From JAKASX01 sp035534495 (GTDB lineage: Bacteria > Acidobacteriota > Terriglobia > Acidiferrales > UBA7541), in the NCBI GenBank assembly GCA_035534495.1, contig DATLRW010000052.1, positions 29,127 through 93,126 of the forward strand: a stretch of DNA of 64,000 bases, written 5' to 3'. Both the position numbers and the translations under genes were made by a program. Below the pieces are notes generated by a model that was given only the letters and a program-made list of their open reading frames with translations, did not search any database and was not told the DNA's origin. Each line of letters begins with the position of its first letter. The stretch's first letter is position 1. Of the stretch, positions 42,836-50,345 are shown piece by piece.

Positions 42836-43960
42836 TCAAGCCGGTGCCGGGGCCGAGAATCGGATGAGCACGATTTCCGGCCTGGTTCCCACGCGCAGCG
42901 GCGGTCCCCAGGTACCCACGCCGCTCGACGTGTAGACCGAGAGGCGGCCCAGGCGATGGAGTCCGTAGACGTAGGGACCGTAAACCATTGCCGGCATCCA
43001 TTGGAACGGGAAGAATTGGCCGCCGTGCGTATGGCCGCACAGTTCCAGCGCGATTCCCTCGGCTTCGGCGACTTCCAGATGATTGGGCGCATGGGTCAGC
43101 AGCAGGCTGGGGCGAGCGGGATCGAGGCTCGCCCGGCGCAGGATGGCCTGGAATCGATGGGGATCGGTCGAATCGCGGTAATGAACGCCGACGACCGGCA
43201 GGCCGTCCAGGACGATTTTTTCGTCGTCCAGGACGCGGATGCCGGCGCGCCTGACGGCGTCCAGATATTTCGCGTGGTCGCGAAACTCCTCGTGATTGCC
43301 GGCCACGAAGTAGGCGCCCAGCGGAGCGCTGATCCGGCCGAGCGGCTCGGCCAGCCGGTCCAGGTTCGCGGCCGTGCCATCGTAGAGATCGCCGGCGATG
43401 AAAACGACATCCGGCCGCAGCCCGTCGATCGTCGCCGCGACGCGGCGGGCGAATCCTCGATTTCTGACGTGTCCCAGGTGCAGATCGCTGACCAGCGCCG
43501 CCACCCGGCCGTTCCATTGCGCCGGCAGGTTGGCGAGAGGGACGGTGATTTCTTTGATTCGTATCCAGCTCGCATTGAAAATCCCGTAAACGCCAACCAG
43601 CAGGGCCAGACCCAGCATCGCCTCGGCCCAGAGGCGCTTTTCGAGCGGGATGCCGGCCACGTGCGCGACAAGAGCGGCCAGCCAGCAGGCGCATGCCGCC
43701 AGAAAAAGATATGTCAGGAAACCCACCCAGACGGCCGAGAGCGTATAGAAGAGCCGTGCGAGCGGATTCGAAAAGCGAAAGGCCACAAGCGAAGCCGCAA
43801 CGAAGCTGACCGAAAGCAGGCCCAGCGCCACGGCCAGCGCGGCATCCCCGCGCGGGGTGCCGGGACCGGCGAACCGGGTCCACGTCACGTACAAAAGCCA
43901 GTGGCTCAGGAACAGAATCGATTGAATGACCGCGATGACGACCAAAATTCGCCTTCGCAC
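42836..43960 (-). CDS. Membrane-anchored metallophosphoesterase
   Basis: A 374-residue protein with four N-terminal membrane segments (residues about 5-150) and a C-terminal calcineurin-like domain. That domain contains the dinuclear metal motifs SDLHLGH, IAGDLYDG, VAGNHEEF, LLTHAPNH and CGHTHGGQF. Similar proteins (YaeI/LpxH relatives) hydrolyse phosphodiester or pyrophosphate bonds in lipid precursors. GTG 43960 follows a GGAGGGGGA stretch and directly precedes the first membrane helix; an in-frame GTG at 44056 adds 32 residues. It lies upstream of the GT39-like gene. Confidence 0.85.
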   Translation of the reverse strand: MRRRILVVIAVIQSILFLSHWLLYVTWTRFAGPGTPRGDAALAVALGLLSVSFVAASLVAFRFSNPLARLFYTLSAVWVGFLTYLFLAACACWLAALVAHVAGIPLEKRLWAEAMLGLALLVGVYGIFNASWIRIKEITVPLANLPAQWNGRVAALVSDLHLGHVRNRGFARRVAATIDGLRPDVVFIAGDLYDGTAANLDRLAEPLGRISAPLGAYFVAGNHEEFRDHAKYLDAVRRAGIRVLDDEKIVLDGLPVVGVHYRDSTDPHRFQAILRRASLDPARPSLLLTHAPNHLEVAEAEGIALELCGHTHGGQFFPFQWMPAMVYGPYVYGLHRLGRLSVYTSSGVGTWGPPLRVGTRPEIVLIRFSAPAPA

Positions 43961-44208
43961 CCGGCCGGTCCCCCTCCGCTTCGCGTAATACAGTAACCGA
44001 TTCGGGAACCCGCCGAGCGAGATGTCTGCTTTTGCCCGAACCGCCGGAAAATCCACCGGACGGGGCGCGAAGGGCTCGCCGGGGTGCTTCCAGTACGTCT
44101 AAAACCTAATAGGTCCGAATTATGGCCAAAGCGGCAATGGCAAAAGTGATATGTGGGCGGCGAGGAGTGCTTGAGAGCCGCGACGGGTTCAGAGTAGCCT
44201 CGTTTTAG

Positions 44209-44430
44209 ATGAGACGCCGCCCGCATCCGCGTTTTCCCCGAGCGATCGCAGCCGCCGTCCGGCTCCTGGTTCGGGAGGAAAGCGGCCAGGACCTGGTGGA
44301 ATACTCGCTGCTGTTGACCCTGGTCAGTCTGGGTGTCATTGCCTCGGTGGACCATCTGGGCGACGAGCTGCTTAAGGCGTTTCTCCGCATCGCCAGAGCG
44401 GTCGTGACGCAGCGCGTCGATTTTAACTAG
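44209..44430 (+). CDS. Flp-type (type IVb) pilin
   Basis: A 73-residue pilin precursor. After a basic leader comes the processing and assembly region EESGQDLVEYSLLLTLVSLG, with the Glu five residues into the mature hydrophobic helix that type IV pilins need. These proteins polymerise into Flp/Tad pili after cleavage by a TadV/CpaA-type peptidase. No other tad or cpa gene is in the window, so it is an orphan pilin, or the machinery is encoded elsewhere. It stands between a divergent metallophosphoesterase and a small basic protein gene. Confidence 0.85.
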   Translation: MRRRPHPRFPRAIAAAVRLLVREESGQDLVEYSLLLTLVSLGVIASVDHLGDELLKAFLRIARAVVTQRVDFN

Positions 44431-44468
44431 CCAAAGAGTCATAACGCCGACGGGACAGGCCGACGCCG

Positions 44469-44654
44469 GTGACCGGCAAGAGAAAACAGAAGAAGAAGAA
44501 AGCCAGGAAGGGATTTGGCCTGGTCGAGCAGGTGCGGCTCCGCGCCCGGGAAGCCCTTGGCCCGCCCCCGCCCGCTCGCGCCGTCCCCAGCCGGAAGGAC
44601 AAGCCGCCCAAGCACAAGAAAGAGCTGATCGAGAGGGAACTCGAGGGATCTTAG
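44469..44654 (+). CDS. Small, highly basic hypothetical protein
   Basis: A 61-residue frame with a Lys/Arg-rich start (KRKQKKKKARKG), a Pro-rich middle (GPPPPARAVP) and a charged helix at the end (KHKKELIERELEG). It starts at GTG 44469, 38 bases after the pilin stop, without a clear ribosome-binding site. The amino-acid make-up suggests nucleic-acid binding or a ribosome-associated role, but it could also be chance coding in GC-rich DNA. Confidence 0.4.
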   Translation: MTGKRKQKKKKARKGFGLVEQVRLRAREALGPPPPARAVPSRKDKPPKHKKELIERELEGS

Positions 44655-44768
44655 GCCGCTGCTGGTTGCTCTGCGTGGCGTGCGGAATCGCCCGGCGAGT
44701 GGGCGTGGGTGAATAGCCCGAAGCGTTGAGCGGTGGTCAGGTTCGGACCGAACCTAGACTTTGGAGCC

Positions 44769-45293
44769 TCAACCGGGCCTCATTTCGGGTACCCGTTCGC
44801 TTGCCCGAAACACCGGCGCCGGCGGCCGGCTGGCCAGACTCGCGATTTCCGCCGACAGGTGAACCAGCTCGGCCTTGGAAAAGCCGGAGGAGCGAAAGCG
44901 AATCCGGCCTTCGCGGTCAATCAGAAAAATCGTGGGAACCTGCGAGAAGACGTAGCTTTTCGACGCAGGGAATCCCTCGCCGTCGATGGCGACCGGAAAC
45001 GTTACGCCAAACCGCTCGGCAAACAACCGCGATTTTTCGGCGTTATCCTGCGAGACGGCCTGGATCGTCACCGAATCGCCCCGGTACGCCTGATACAGGC
45101 GATCGAGGAAGGGAAGCGTGAGCTGGCAGACCGGGCAGCTGACCTTGAAGAAGGCGATCACGGCCGGACCCTTCCCTAACGACTCGGAGAGCGTGAAGCG
45201 GCCGCCCTCGACCGTCGCGAGGGAAAAATCCGGCGCCTTGCTTCCGGCGTCCGGTCCTGCCGTTTTGTGGCGCCGCAACAGGCGCTCGAACAT
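44769..45293 (-). CDS. Thioredoxin-fold redoxin (AhpC/TSA, TlpA-like)
   Basis: A 174-residue protein with the redoxin fold: APDFSLATVEGGRFTLSE, the redox pair CPVC at residues 53-56 (FFKVSCPVCQLTLPF), and the cis-Pro strand QVPTIFLIDREG. No signal peptide is visible, so it acts in the cytoplasm. ATG 45293 begins two bases after the stop of the VWA gene, which makes co-translation likely. It completes a MoxR-VWA-redoxin operon. The role is probably thiol-disulfide exchange or peroxide removal. Confidence 0.86.
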   Translation of the reverse strand: MFERLLRRHKTAGPDAGSKAPDFSLATVEGGRFTLSESLGKGPAVIAFFKVSCPVCQLTLPFLDRLYQAYRGDSVTIQAVSQDNAEKSRLFAERFGVTFPVAIDGEGFPASKSYVFSQVPTIFLIDREGRIRFRSSGFSKAELVHLSAEIASLASRPPAPVFRASERVPEMRPG

Positions 45294-45295
45294 GA

Positions 45296-46555
45296 CTAAT
45301 GCACCTGGCGGGTTTTGCGATTCATGTAGTCCATCAGCAGGTATTGGCCGAGGGTGTAGGGGGTGGTGAAATAGGCCTTGCCGCGGCAGATTTCCGTGAC
45401 CTGTTGCACGAAGTGAACCAGGCTGTAATCGCGGGCGAGCATGAACGTATTCACCAGAATGCCGGCCCGGCGGCAGCGAGCCACTTCCTCGAGGGTTTGC
45501 GACACGACCAGCGGATCGAGGCCAAAGGCGTTCTTGTAGATGCGGCCGTCTTCGAGCGTCAGGGCCGAAGGCTTTCCATCGGTGATCATGATGATCTGGC
45601 GCATGTCCTTGCGCTGGCGGAGCAGTATCCGCCTGGCGAGGCGCAGCCCCTCGCGCGTGTTCGTGTAGAAGGGGCCGACCTGCACGCGGGCCAACTGGCT
45701 GAGCGGAATTTCTTCGGCGGAGTCGTGAAATAAGACCAGATTCAGGGAATCGCCCGGGTACTGCGTGCGCATCAGATGCGAGAGTGCCAGCGCCACGCGC
45801 TTGGCCGGCGTGAACCTGTCCTCGCCGTAGAGAATCATGCTGTGGCTGCAATCGAGCATCAGGACCGTCGCGCAGGAGCTTTGATATTCCGACTGATGCA
45901 CCATCAGATCGGGATAGTCGATTTCGATCGGCAGCCGGCCGCCGGACCGGCGGATGGCGCGGAACAGCGTCTCGCCCACATCCAGATTCAGCGTGTCGCC
46001 GAACTGGTAGGCGCGCGAGGCCCCGCCCGATTCGATCCCGGTGGCCAGGTCCCGCGTGTCGTGGCGGCCGAAGCTGCTCTTGCCGAGCGAGCCCAGCAGG
46101 TCGCGCAGGGTCTTAAAACCGAGGAAATCGAGCGTTTTATCGGTGATCTCGAAGTGGGTATGTGTTTCTTGCTGCGCGTTGCCCACACGCCCCGGCGCGG
46201 TGCGGCCCGGGGGCGGGGTGATTTCCGGCTGCTGCGGCGAGATGAAACCTTCCTGCGCCAGCCGCTCCATAATGGCGTCGAGCAGGTTGTTCAACTCCTG
46301 CTCCTGCGATTGCCCTTCCCGGCCGAGAAGCTGCTCGACCATTTCGGGCGGGATCATGTCGCCTTCGAGAAGCGCGCGAAGGACCGCCTCGCGCAACTCC
46401 TCCATCGTTCGCTCGGGATCCATTTCGTAGACGCCGTAGGACTGGTCTTCGTAGCCGCTCTGCAGCAGGAAGTCGGACAGGCGGCCGACCAGCTGCTCCA
46501 TGTCGAGCCAGTCGAGTGCTTCGCCCGTGTAGCGTGAATAGCGTGTGTACTTCAT
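45296..46555 (-). CDS. VWA-domain protein, partner of the MoxR-type ATPase
   Basis: A 419-residue protein with a helical N-terminal half (residues 1-190, containing a Gln-rich linker near 110-130) and a C-terminal von Willebrand factor A domain. The MIDAS site is LDCSHSM at about residues 231-237 (DxSxS). The later MIDAS Thr/Asp lie in YTNTREGL and ITDGKPSALTL. ATG 46555 is eight bases after the end of the upstream MoxR gene. MoxR-VWA pairs act as metal-insertion or assembly chaperones, so the two probably form a complex. Confidence 0.88.
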   Translation of the reverse strand: MKYTRYSRYTGEALDWLDMEQLVGRLSDFLLQSGYEDQSYGVYEMDPERTMEELREAVLRALLEGDMIPPEMVEQLLGREGQSQEQELNNLLDAIMERLAQEGFISPQQPEITPPPGRTAPGRVGNAQQETHTHFEITDKTLDFLGFKTLRDLLGSLGKSSFGRHDTRDLATGIESGGASRAYQFGDTLNLDVGETLFRAIRRSGGRLPIEIDYPDLMVHQSEYQSSCATVLMLDCSHSMILYGEDRFTPAKRVALALSHLMRTQYPGDSLNLVLFHDSAEEIPLSQLARVQVGPFYTNTREGLRLARRILLRQRKDMRQIIMITDGKPSALTLEDGRIYKNAFGLDPLVVSQTLEEVARCRRAGILVNTFMLARDYSLVHFVQQVTEICRGKAYFTTPYTLGQYLLMDYMNRKTRQVH

Positions 46556-46562
46556 TTCCGGC

Positions 46563-48035
46563 TCAGTTGTACTGCCGCCGCGGTCCCGGCGAGGCTTCCC
46601 GCGGCTCGGTCCGCCGCTCGGTGGCATGATAGCCGCGCTCCTCGCTGCGGCTGATGCGCTTGTGGGCCCACAGGCCCTCGAGAATGAACTCGGCCGCGGC
46701 CGACTGGAGCGCCGGATCGCTTTTCGGCGTTACGCCCAGCCGCCCTGCGTGATCGAACAGGCCGGGGATCTTGCGCAGCGCGGCGACGCGTTCGCCGGCC
46801 AGCCCCTGATGGGGGAACTTCAATTCGCCGCCCGCCTCGAACCACTGCACGACAGGCTGCAATTCCGCGCCGGCCATGTATTTCGTGAAGGCCTTGCCCA
46901 CCGCCGAGCGGACCAGGTCGCGGGCGATCGCCTCGGCGCCGCGCATCTCCCCTTCGTATTCCAGTTCGAATTTACCCGTCATCGAGGGAACGGCCGCGTA
47001 GAGATCGGCCGGACCGACAACCGCCAGATGCTCGCGATTCCGGGCGGCGCGCTGTTCGGCGCTGCTCACGGCGTCCTCCAGGCTGCTGATGGGCAGGCGC
47101 TGGCTCACGCCGGACCGTTTGTCGATTTTCTTGTCCTCCCGGGCGAGGAAAGCGACCTCCTCGATCACCTCGCGCATGTAGTCGGGGACCTGGATGCGCC
47201 GGTTGCCGTCGCGCTCGAGCCAGGCCTCCTGCGCGGTGATCGCCATCCCTTCATCGACCGTGGCCGGATAATGCGTGCGGATTTCCGAGCCGATGCGGTC
47301 CTTGAGCGGCGTGATGATCTTTCCGCGCGCCGTGTAGTCTTCGGGATTGGCGGTGAAAACAAGCAGGACGTCCAGGGGCAGCCGGATTGGGTAGCCTTTG
47401 ATCTGGACATCCCCCTCCTGCATGATGTTGAACAGGCCGACCTGAATCTTGCCCGCCAGATCCGGCAGCTCGTTGATCGCGAAGATGCCGCGATTGGCCC
47501 GGGGCAGCAGCCCGTAATGGATGGTCAGTTCGTCGGCCAGGTCGCGTCCGCCCCGCGCCGCGCGGATGGGGTCGACGTCGCCGATGATGTCGGCGATGGT
47601 GACATCGGGCGTCGCCAGTTTTTCCACGTAACGGATCTCCCGGTCCATCCAGGCCACCGGCGTGCCATCGCCTTCGGCCGCCACGCGTTCCCGGCAGGAG
47701 CGGCAGATCGGCCGGTAAGGGTTGTCGTTGATTTCGCAGCCGGCGATCACCGGAATTTCCGGATCCAGGAAACGAACCAGATCCCGCAGGATGCGGCTTT
47801 TCGCCTGTCCGCGCAGCCCCAGCAAAATGAAATTGTGGCGCGAGAGAATGGCGTTGACGATCTGAGGAACGACGGTGTCGTCGTAGCCGTGGATGCCCGG
47901 GAAAAGCGGCTCATTCTTCTGCAGCAGCGCGAGAACGTTCTCGCGCAATTCCTGGCGCACGGTGCGGGTGCCGATTCGCTCCTCGGACCATCGGCTGGAA
48001 CGTAGCTCCCCGAGGGACTGCGGCAGTTTGCTCAT
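46563..48035 (-). CDS. MoxR/ChlI-like AAA+ ATPase
   Basis: A 490-residue AAA+ protein. The Walker A loop appears as GLRGQAKS at about residues 72-79. Walker B is GIFAINELPDLAG, with Asn-Glu in place of the usual Asp-Glu. The sensor region is VFTANPEDYTARGK, and it resembles magnesium chelatase subunit I and the PrkA/MoxR group. A CEINDNPYRPICRSCRE insertion (about residues 97-113) could bind zinc. It is the first gene of an operon with a VWA protein and a redoxin; a promoter lies 44 bases upstream. Target protein unknown. Confidence 0.88.
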   Translation of the reverse strand: MSKLPQSLGELRSSRWSEERIGTRTVRQELRENVLALLQKNEPLFPGIHGYDDTVVPQIVNAILSRHNFILLGLRGQAKSRILRDLVRFLDPEIPVIAGCEINDNPYRPICRSCRERVAAEGDGTPVAWMDREIRYVEKLATPDVTIADIIGDVDPIRAARGGRDLADELTIHYGLLPRANRGIFAINELPDLAGKIQVGLFNIMQEGDVQIKGYPIRLPLDVLLVFTANPEDYTARGKIITPLKDRIGSEIRTHYPATVDEGMAITAQEAWLERDGNRRIQVPDYMREVIEEVAFLAREDKKIDKRSGVSQRLPISSLEDAVSSAEQRAARNREHLAVVGPADLYAAVPSMTGKFELEYEGEMRGAEAIARDLVRSAVGKAFTKYMAGAELQPVVQWFEAGGELKFPHQGLAGERVAALRKIPGLFDHAGRLGVTPKSDPALQSAAAEFILEGLWAHKRISRSEERGYHATERRTEPREASPGPRRQYN

Positions 48036-48078
48036 CGCGCTCTTTCCCGCAATAGATATCTGCGTGGACCTTGCACTT

Positions 48079-48108
48079 ATTATAGTGAATCGCGGCTGGA
48101 TGTTGAAA
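48079..48108 (-). promoter_or_regulatory. Promoter of the MoxR-VWA-redoxin operon
   Basis: On the minus strand TTTCAA (48108-48103) and a perfect TATAAT (48084-48079) are separated by 18 bases. The MoxR start at 48035 lies 43 bases downstream of the -10 box. Confidence 0.6.
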
Positions 48109-48137
48109 TGGGTCTCGAAAGGGCGGCGGAAGGAAGT

Positions 48138-48461
48138 TCAGGCCAGGGAATCGAGGGCGGCCTGCATCTCCGCGGCCGCGTGGGTATCGCCCAGACGCTG
48201 GGCCGTCGCGATGCCGGCGGCGAGCGTCTGGCGGGCCGGCTCGCTGCGGCCGAGCTTGGCGAGCAGTTGACCGTACTGAAAGTATCCGGCCACATAGTCG
48301 GGATGGGATTCGAGAAGCCGGCGGAAATTTTCCAGGGCCGCTTCGGTGTCGCCCTCGCGGGCGCACTCCATGGCCAGCCCGTAGCGCCCGAAAGCGTCGT
48401 CGGGATGCGAGGCAAGAAACGCCTCGAGTTTTTGCCGCCGGGAATTGCTGTTCGCGCTCAT
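48138..48461 (-). CDS. Small tetratricopeptide-repeat protein
   Basis: A 107-residue all-helical protein with about two and a half TPR units: DDAFGRYGLAMECAREGDTE, DYVAGYFQYGQLLAKLGRSE and a final helix pair. Such proteins serve as protein-binding scaffolds. ATG 48461 is only about 12 bases after a consensus -10 box, so its mRNA would have a very short leader. It lies directly upstream of the MoxR promoter and diverges from the thioesterase gene. Confidence 0.8.
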   Translation of the reverse strand: MSANSNSRRQKLEAFLASHPDDAFGRYGLAMECAREGDTEAALENFRRLLESHPDYVAGYFQYGQLLAKLGRSEPARQTLAAGIATAQRLGDTHAAAEMQAALDSLA

Positions 48462-48472
48462 CGGAGCGACGT

Positions 48473-48500
48473 ATTATATCGGGGTTTTTGGCGTTGCCAA
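48473..48500 (-). promoter_or_regulatory. Near-consensus promoter of the TPR gene
   Basis: TTGGCA (48500-48495) and TATAAT (48478-48473) on the minus strand are 16 bases apart. Transcription would begin about five bases before the ATG at 48461, giving a nearly leaderless mRNA with no room for a Shine-Dalgarno. Confidence 0.65.
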
Positions 48501-48538
48501 CTTTAAATCCCGTAAGAGGGGCGGAGGTGTTGCCCGTC

Positions 48539-49111
48539 ATGCCCAAGAAGAACGGTTCCGGCCCGGTTTCCCCGCGGCCGGCGCAACCCGAGCGGAAACT
48601 GTCCGGCAAGCCGGTCGGCGTTTCGCGAACCGAGATGGTCGAAGCGGTGCTCCCGAACGACGCCAATGTGTTGGGGAATATCCTGGGCGGACGGGTGATG
48701 CACCTGATCGACATTGCCGGCGCCATCGCCGCCTACCGCCATGCGCAGAGCCACGTCGTGACCGCCTCGGTCGATTACATCGATTTCCGCAATCCGATCA
48801 AGGTGGGCGATCTGATCGTGCTGAAAGCGGAGGTCAACCGCGCTTTCCACACATCGATCGAGGTCGGCGTCGAGGTCTATTCCGAAAACGTCTTGACCGG
48901 GCAGCGCACGCACACCAGCAGCGCCTTCGTCACCTATGTGGCCATCGATCAGAACGACCGCCCGCAGGCGGTCCCGCCCGTGATCGTCCGCACGCCGTCC
49001 GAACGCCGCCGCTATCGTGAGGCGGGCATCAGGCGTCGTATCCGCCTGGCCCACCGGTATGGCCGTGGTTTCGCCACGGAAGCGGCCCGCTTCGTCAAAC
49101 ACGCAAAATAG
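48539..49111 (+). CDS. Hotdog-fold acyl-CoA thioesterase (YciA/BACH type)
   Basis: A 190-residue thioesterase with the hotdog signature MVEAVLPNDANVLGNILGGR, followed by VMHLIDIAGAIAAYRHAQ with the catalytic Asp, and VTASVDYIDFRNPIKVGDL. It hydrolyses acyl-CoA esters in the cytoplasm. The first 30 residues form a Pro/Lys-rich extension not needed for the fold. ATG 48539 is preceded by GCGGAGG; an upstream TTG is possible. The C-terminus is basic. It stands alone in its direction. Confidence 0.87.
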   Translation: MPKKNGSGPVSPRPAQPERKLSGKPVGVSRTEMVEAVLPNDANVLGNILGGRVMHLIDIAGAIAAYRHAQSHVVTASVDYIDFRNPIKVGDLIVLKAEVNRAFHTSIEVGVEVYSENVLTGQRTHTSSAFVTYVAIDQNDRPQAVPPVIVRTPSERRRYREAGIRRRIRLAHRYGRGFATEAARFVKHAK

Positions 49112-49437
49112 GAAAAGAAAAGACAAAAGGGCTGTCCCGAGCGCCTTTCCCGGATCGGGAGAGTCTTTTGCCCCGCCCGGCTGCCCGGGGGCGGGTTAGG
49201 CGGCGCAGGCCGCTGCCTTTATGGACAGAAAATGCAGATAGGACGGAGCAAAAAATTGCGGCAACCATTGGGGCAGTCCGGTAATCACAAGTGGTGTCGA
49301 AACGAGAGAGGAGAGCGGCGAGGTTGGCAGCTGGCGTGCACGGGTGAGAGAAGTGGGAGTTTTCGCCGCTGTATGGACCTTAGCCCCCTTTACAGGGCAA
49401 CGCAGGAGGGGGCGTCTCCGGCTCCGAGGAGGAAACG
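49112..49437. other. Gap with a GC-rich hairpin and no supported gene
   Basis: A CCCGCCC/GGGCGGG hairpin at 49172-49195 follows the thioesterase and may end its transcript, although there is no T-run. The remaining bases up to the hydrolase start at 49438, where GAGGAGGA serves as ribosome-binding site, hold nothing recognisable. Confidence 0.5.
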
Positions 49438-50127
49438 ATGCCAATCGTAGAAAAGCAGTTGGCAACCACGATCGAACAGCCGATTCTTATCGAAATCGGG
49501 GAGGGCATCCGCCTCAGGGGTGACCAGATCGTGCCCGAGGAGCGATTTGGGCTGGTGCTATTCGCCCACGGCAGTGCCGTGGGACGCTCCAGCTCGGTTA
49601 GCCTGCGTATCGTTTCCGAACTGGAAGAGCAGGGGCTGGCGGTTCTCACGTTTGATCTGCTCTCCGCGGACGAACAGGAAGAGGAAGTCCGCACCGGAGG
49701 GCGCCTGCTCGATGTTCCGTTGGCGGCTTCGCGTTTTTTGGAGGTCGCGGCGTGGGCCGGCCGGCAGCTGGAGCTAAGCGGCTTACCCATTGGGCTGATG
49801 GGGTCCGGTAAGGTTGCGGCGGCCGCGCTCGTTGCCGCCGCCGAGCGGCCCGCCTCCTTGGCCGCCATTGTTTGTCAGAATGGCCGCACGGACCTGGCCG
49901 GCAGCGCGCTCGCCCAAGTGCAGGCGCCAGCTCTGTTGGTCGTGGGCGGCGCTGATGCCTCGCTGGTTCGTTCCAACGAGTCCGCGCTTCTACGCCTGGG
50001 TTCGCCCCGCAAGGAGTTGGTCATGATTCCCGGTGCTTCTTCCCGACTGGACGATCCGGGAGAACGGGAAACGGTGGCTGATCTCACAGCGCAGTGGTTT
50101 GGCCAGAACCTGATCCTGAGCTGTTAG
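49438..50127 (+). CDS. Alpha/beta-hydrolase-fold (DLH-like) protein with altered catalytic residues
   Basis: A 229-residue dienelactone-hydrolase-like protein of the type found with phosphoribosyltransferases. Strand and loop patterns (GLVLFAHGSAVGRSS, LAVLTFDLLSADE, APALLVVGGADASLV) are intact. The nucleophile elbow, however, reads GLMGSGKVAAAAL (residues 119-131) where relatives have the Ser-centred GASTGAAAAL, and the usual catalytic His near the C-terminus is replaced in GASSRLDDPGE. It is therefore probably catalytically inactive, or uses other residues. GAGGAGGA lies about six bases upstream of ATG 49438. Confidence 0.8.
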   Translation: MPIVEKQLATTIEQPILIEIGEGIRLRGDQIVPEERFGLVLFAHGSAVGRSSSVSLRIVSELEEQGLAVLTFDLLSADEQEEEVRTGGRLLDVPLAASRFLEVAAWAGRQLELSGLPIGLMGSGKVAAAALVAAAERPASLAAIVCQNGRTDLAGSALAQVQAPALLVVGGADASLVRSNESALLRLGSPRKELVMIPGASSRLDDPGERETVADLTAQWFGQNLILSC

Positions 50128-50345
50128 TTCGCATCTCTCAACTGAAGTCGAGCGGAGCTGTCTCGGGAGGGCGTGTGTCCGGCGCGCGAGGGTTGCGGCC
50201 GGGCTGCGCCCTCGCCAAGGCGGCGGCTGAGATTCCTCGCCCTTCGCCGATCCGGTGCGACTCGGAATCGTTGCGTTCTCTGATGTGGCCGGGGGTGCAG
50301 ACCCGGTGCGCGAGCCGTTGACCCGGAACCGCGCACGCGGCTGTT

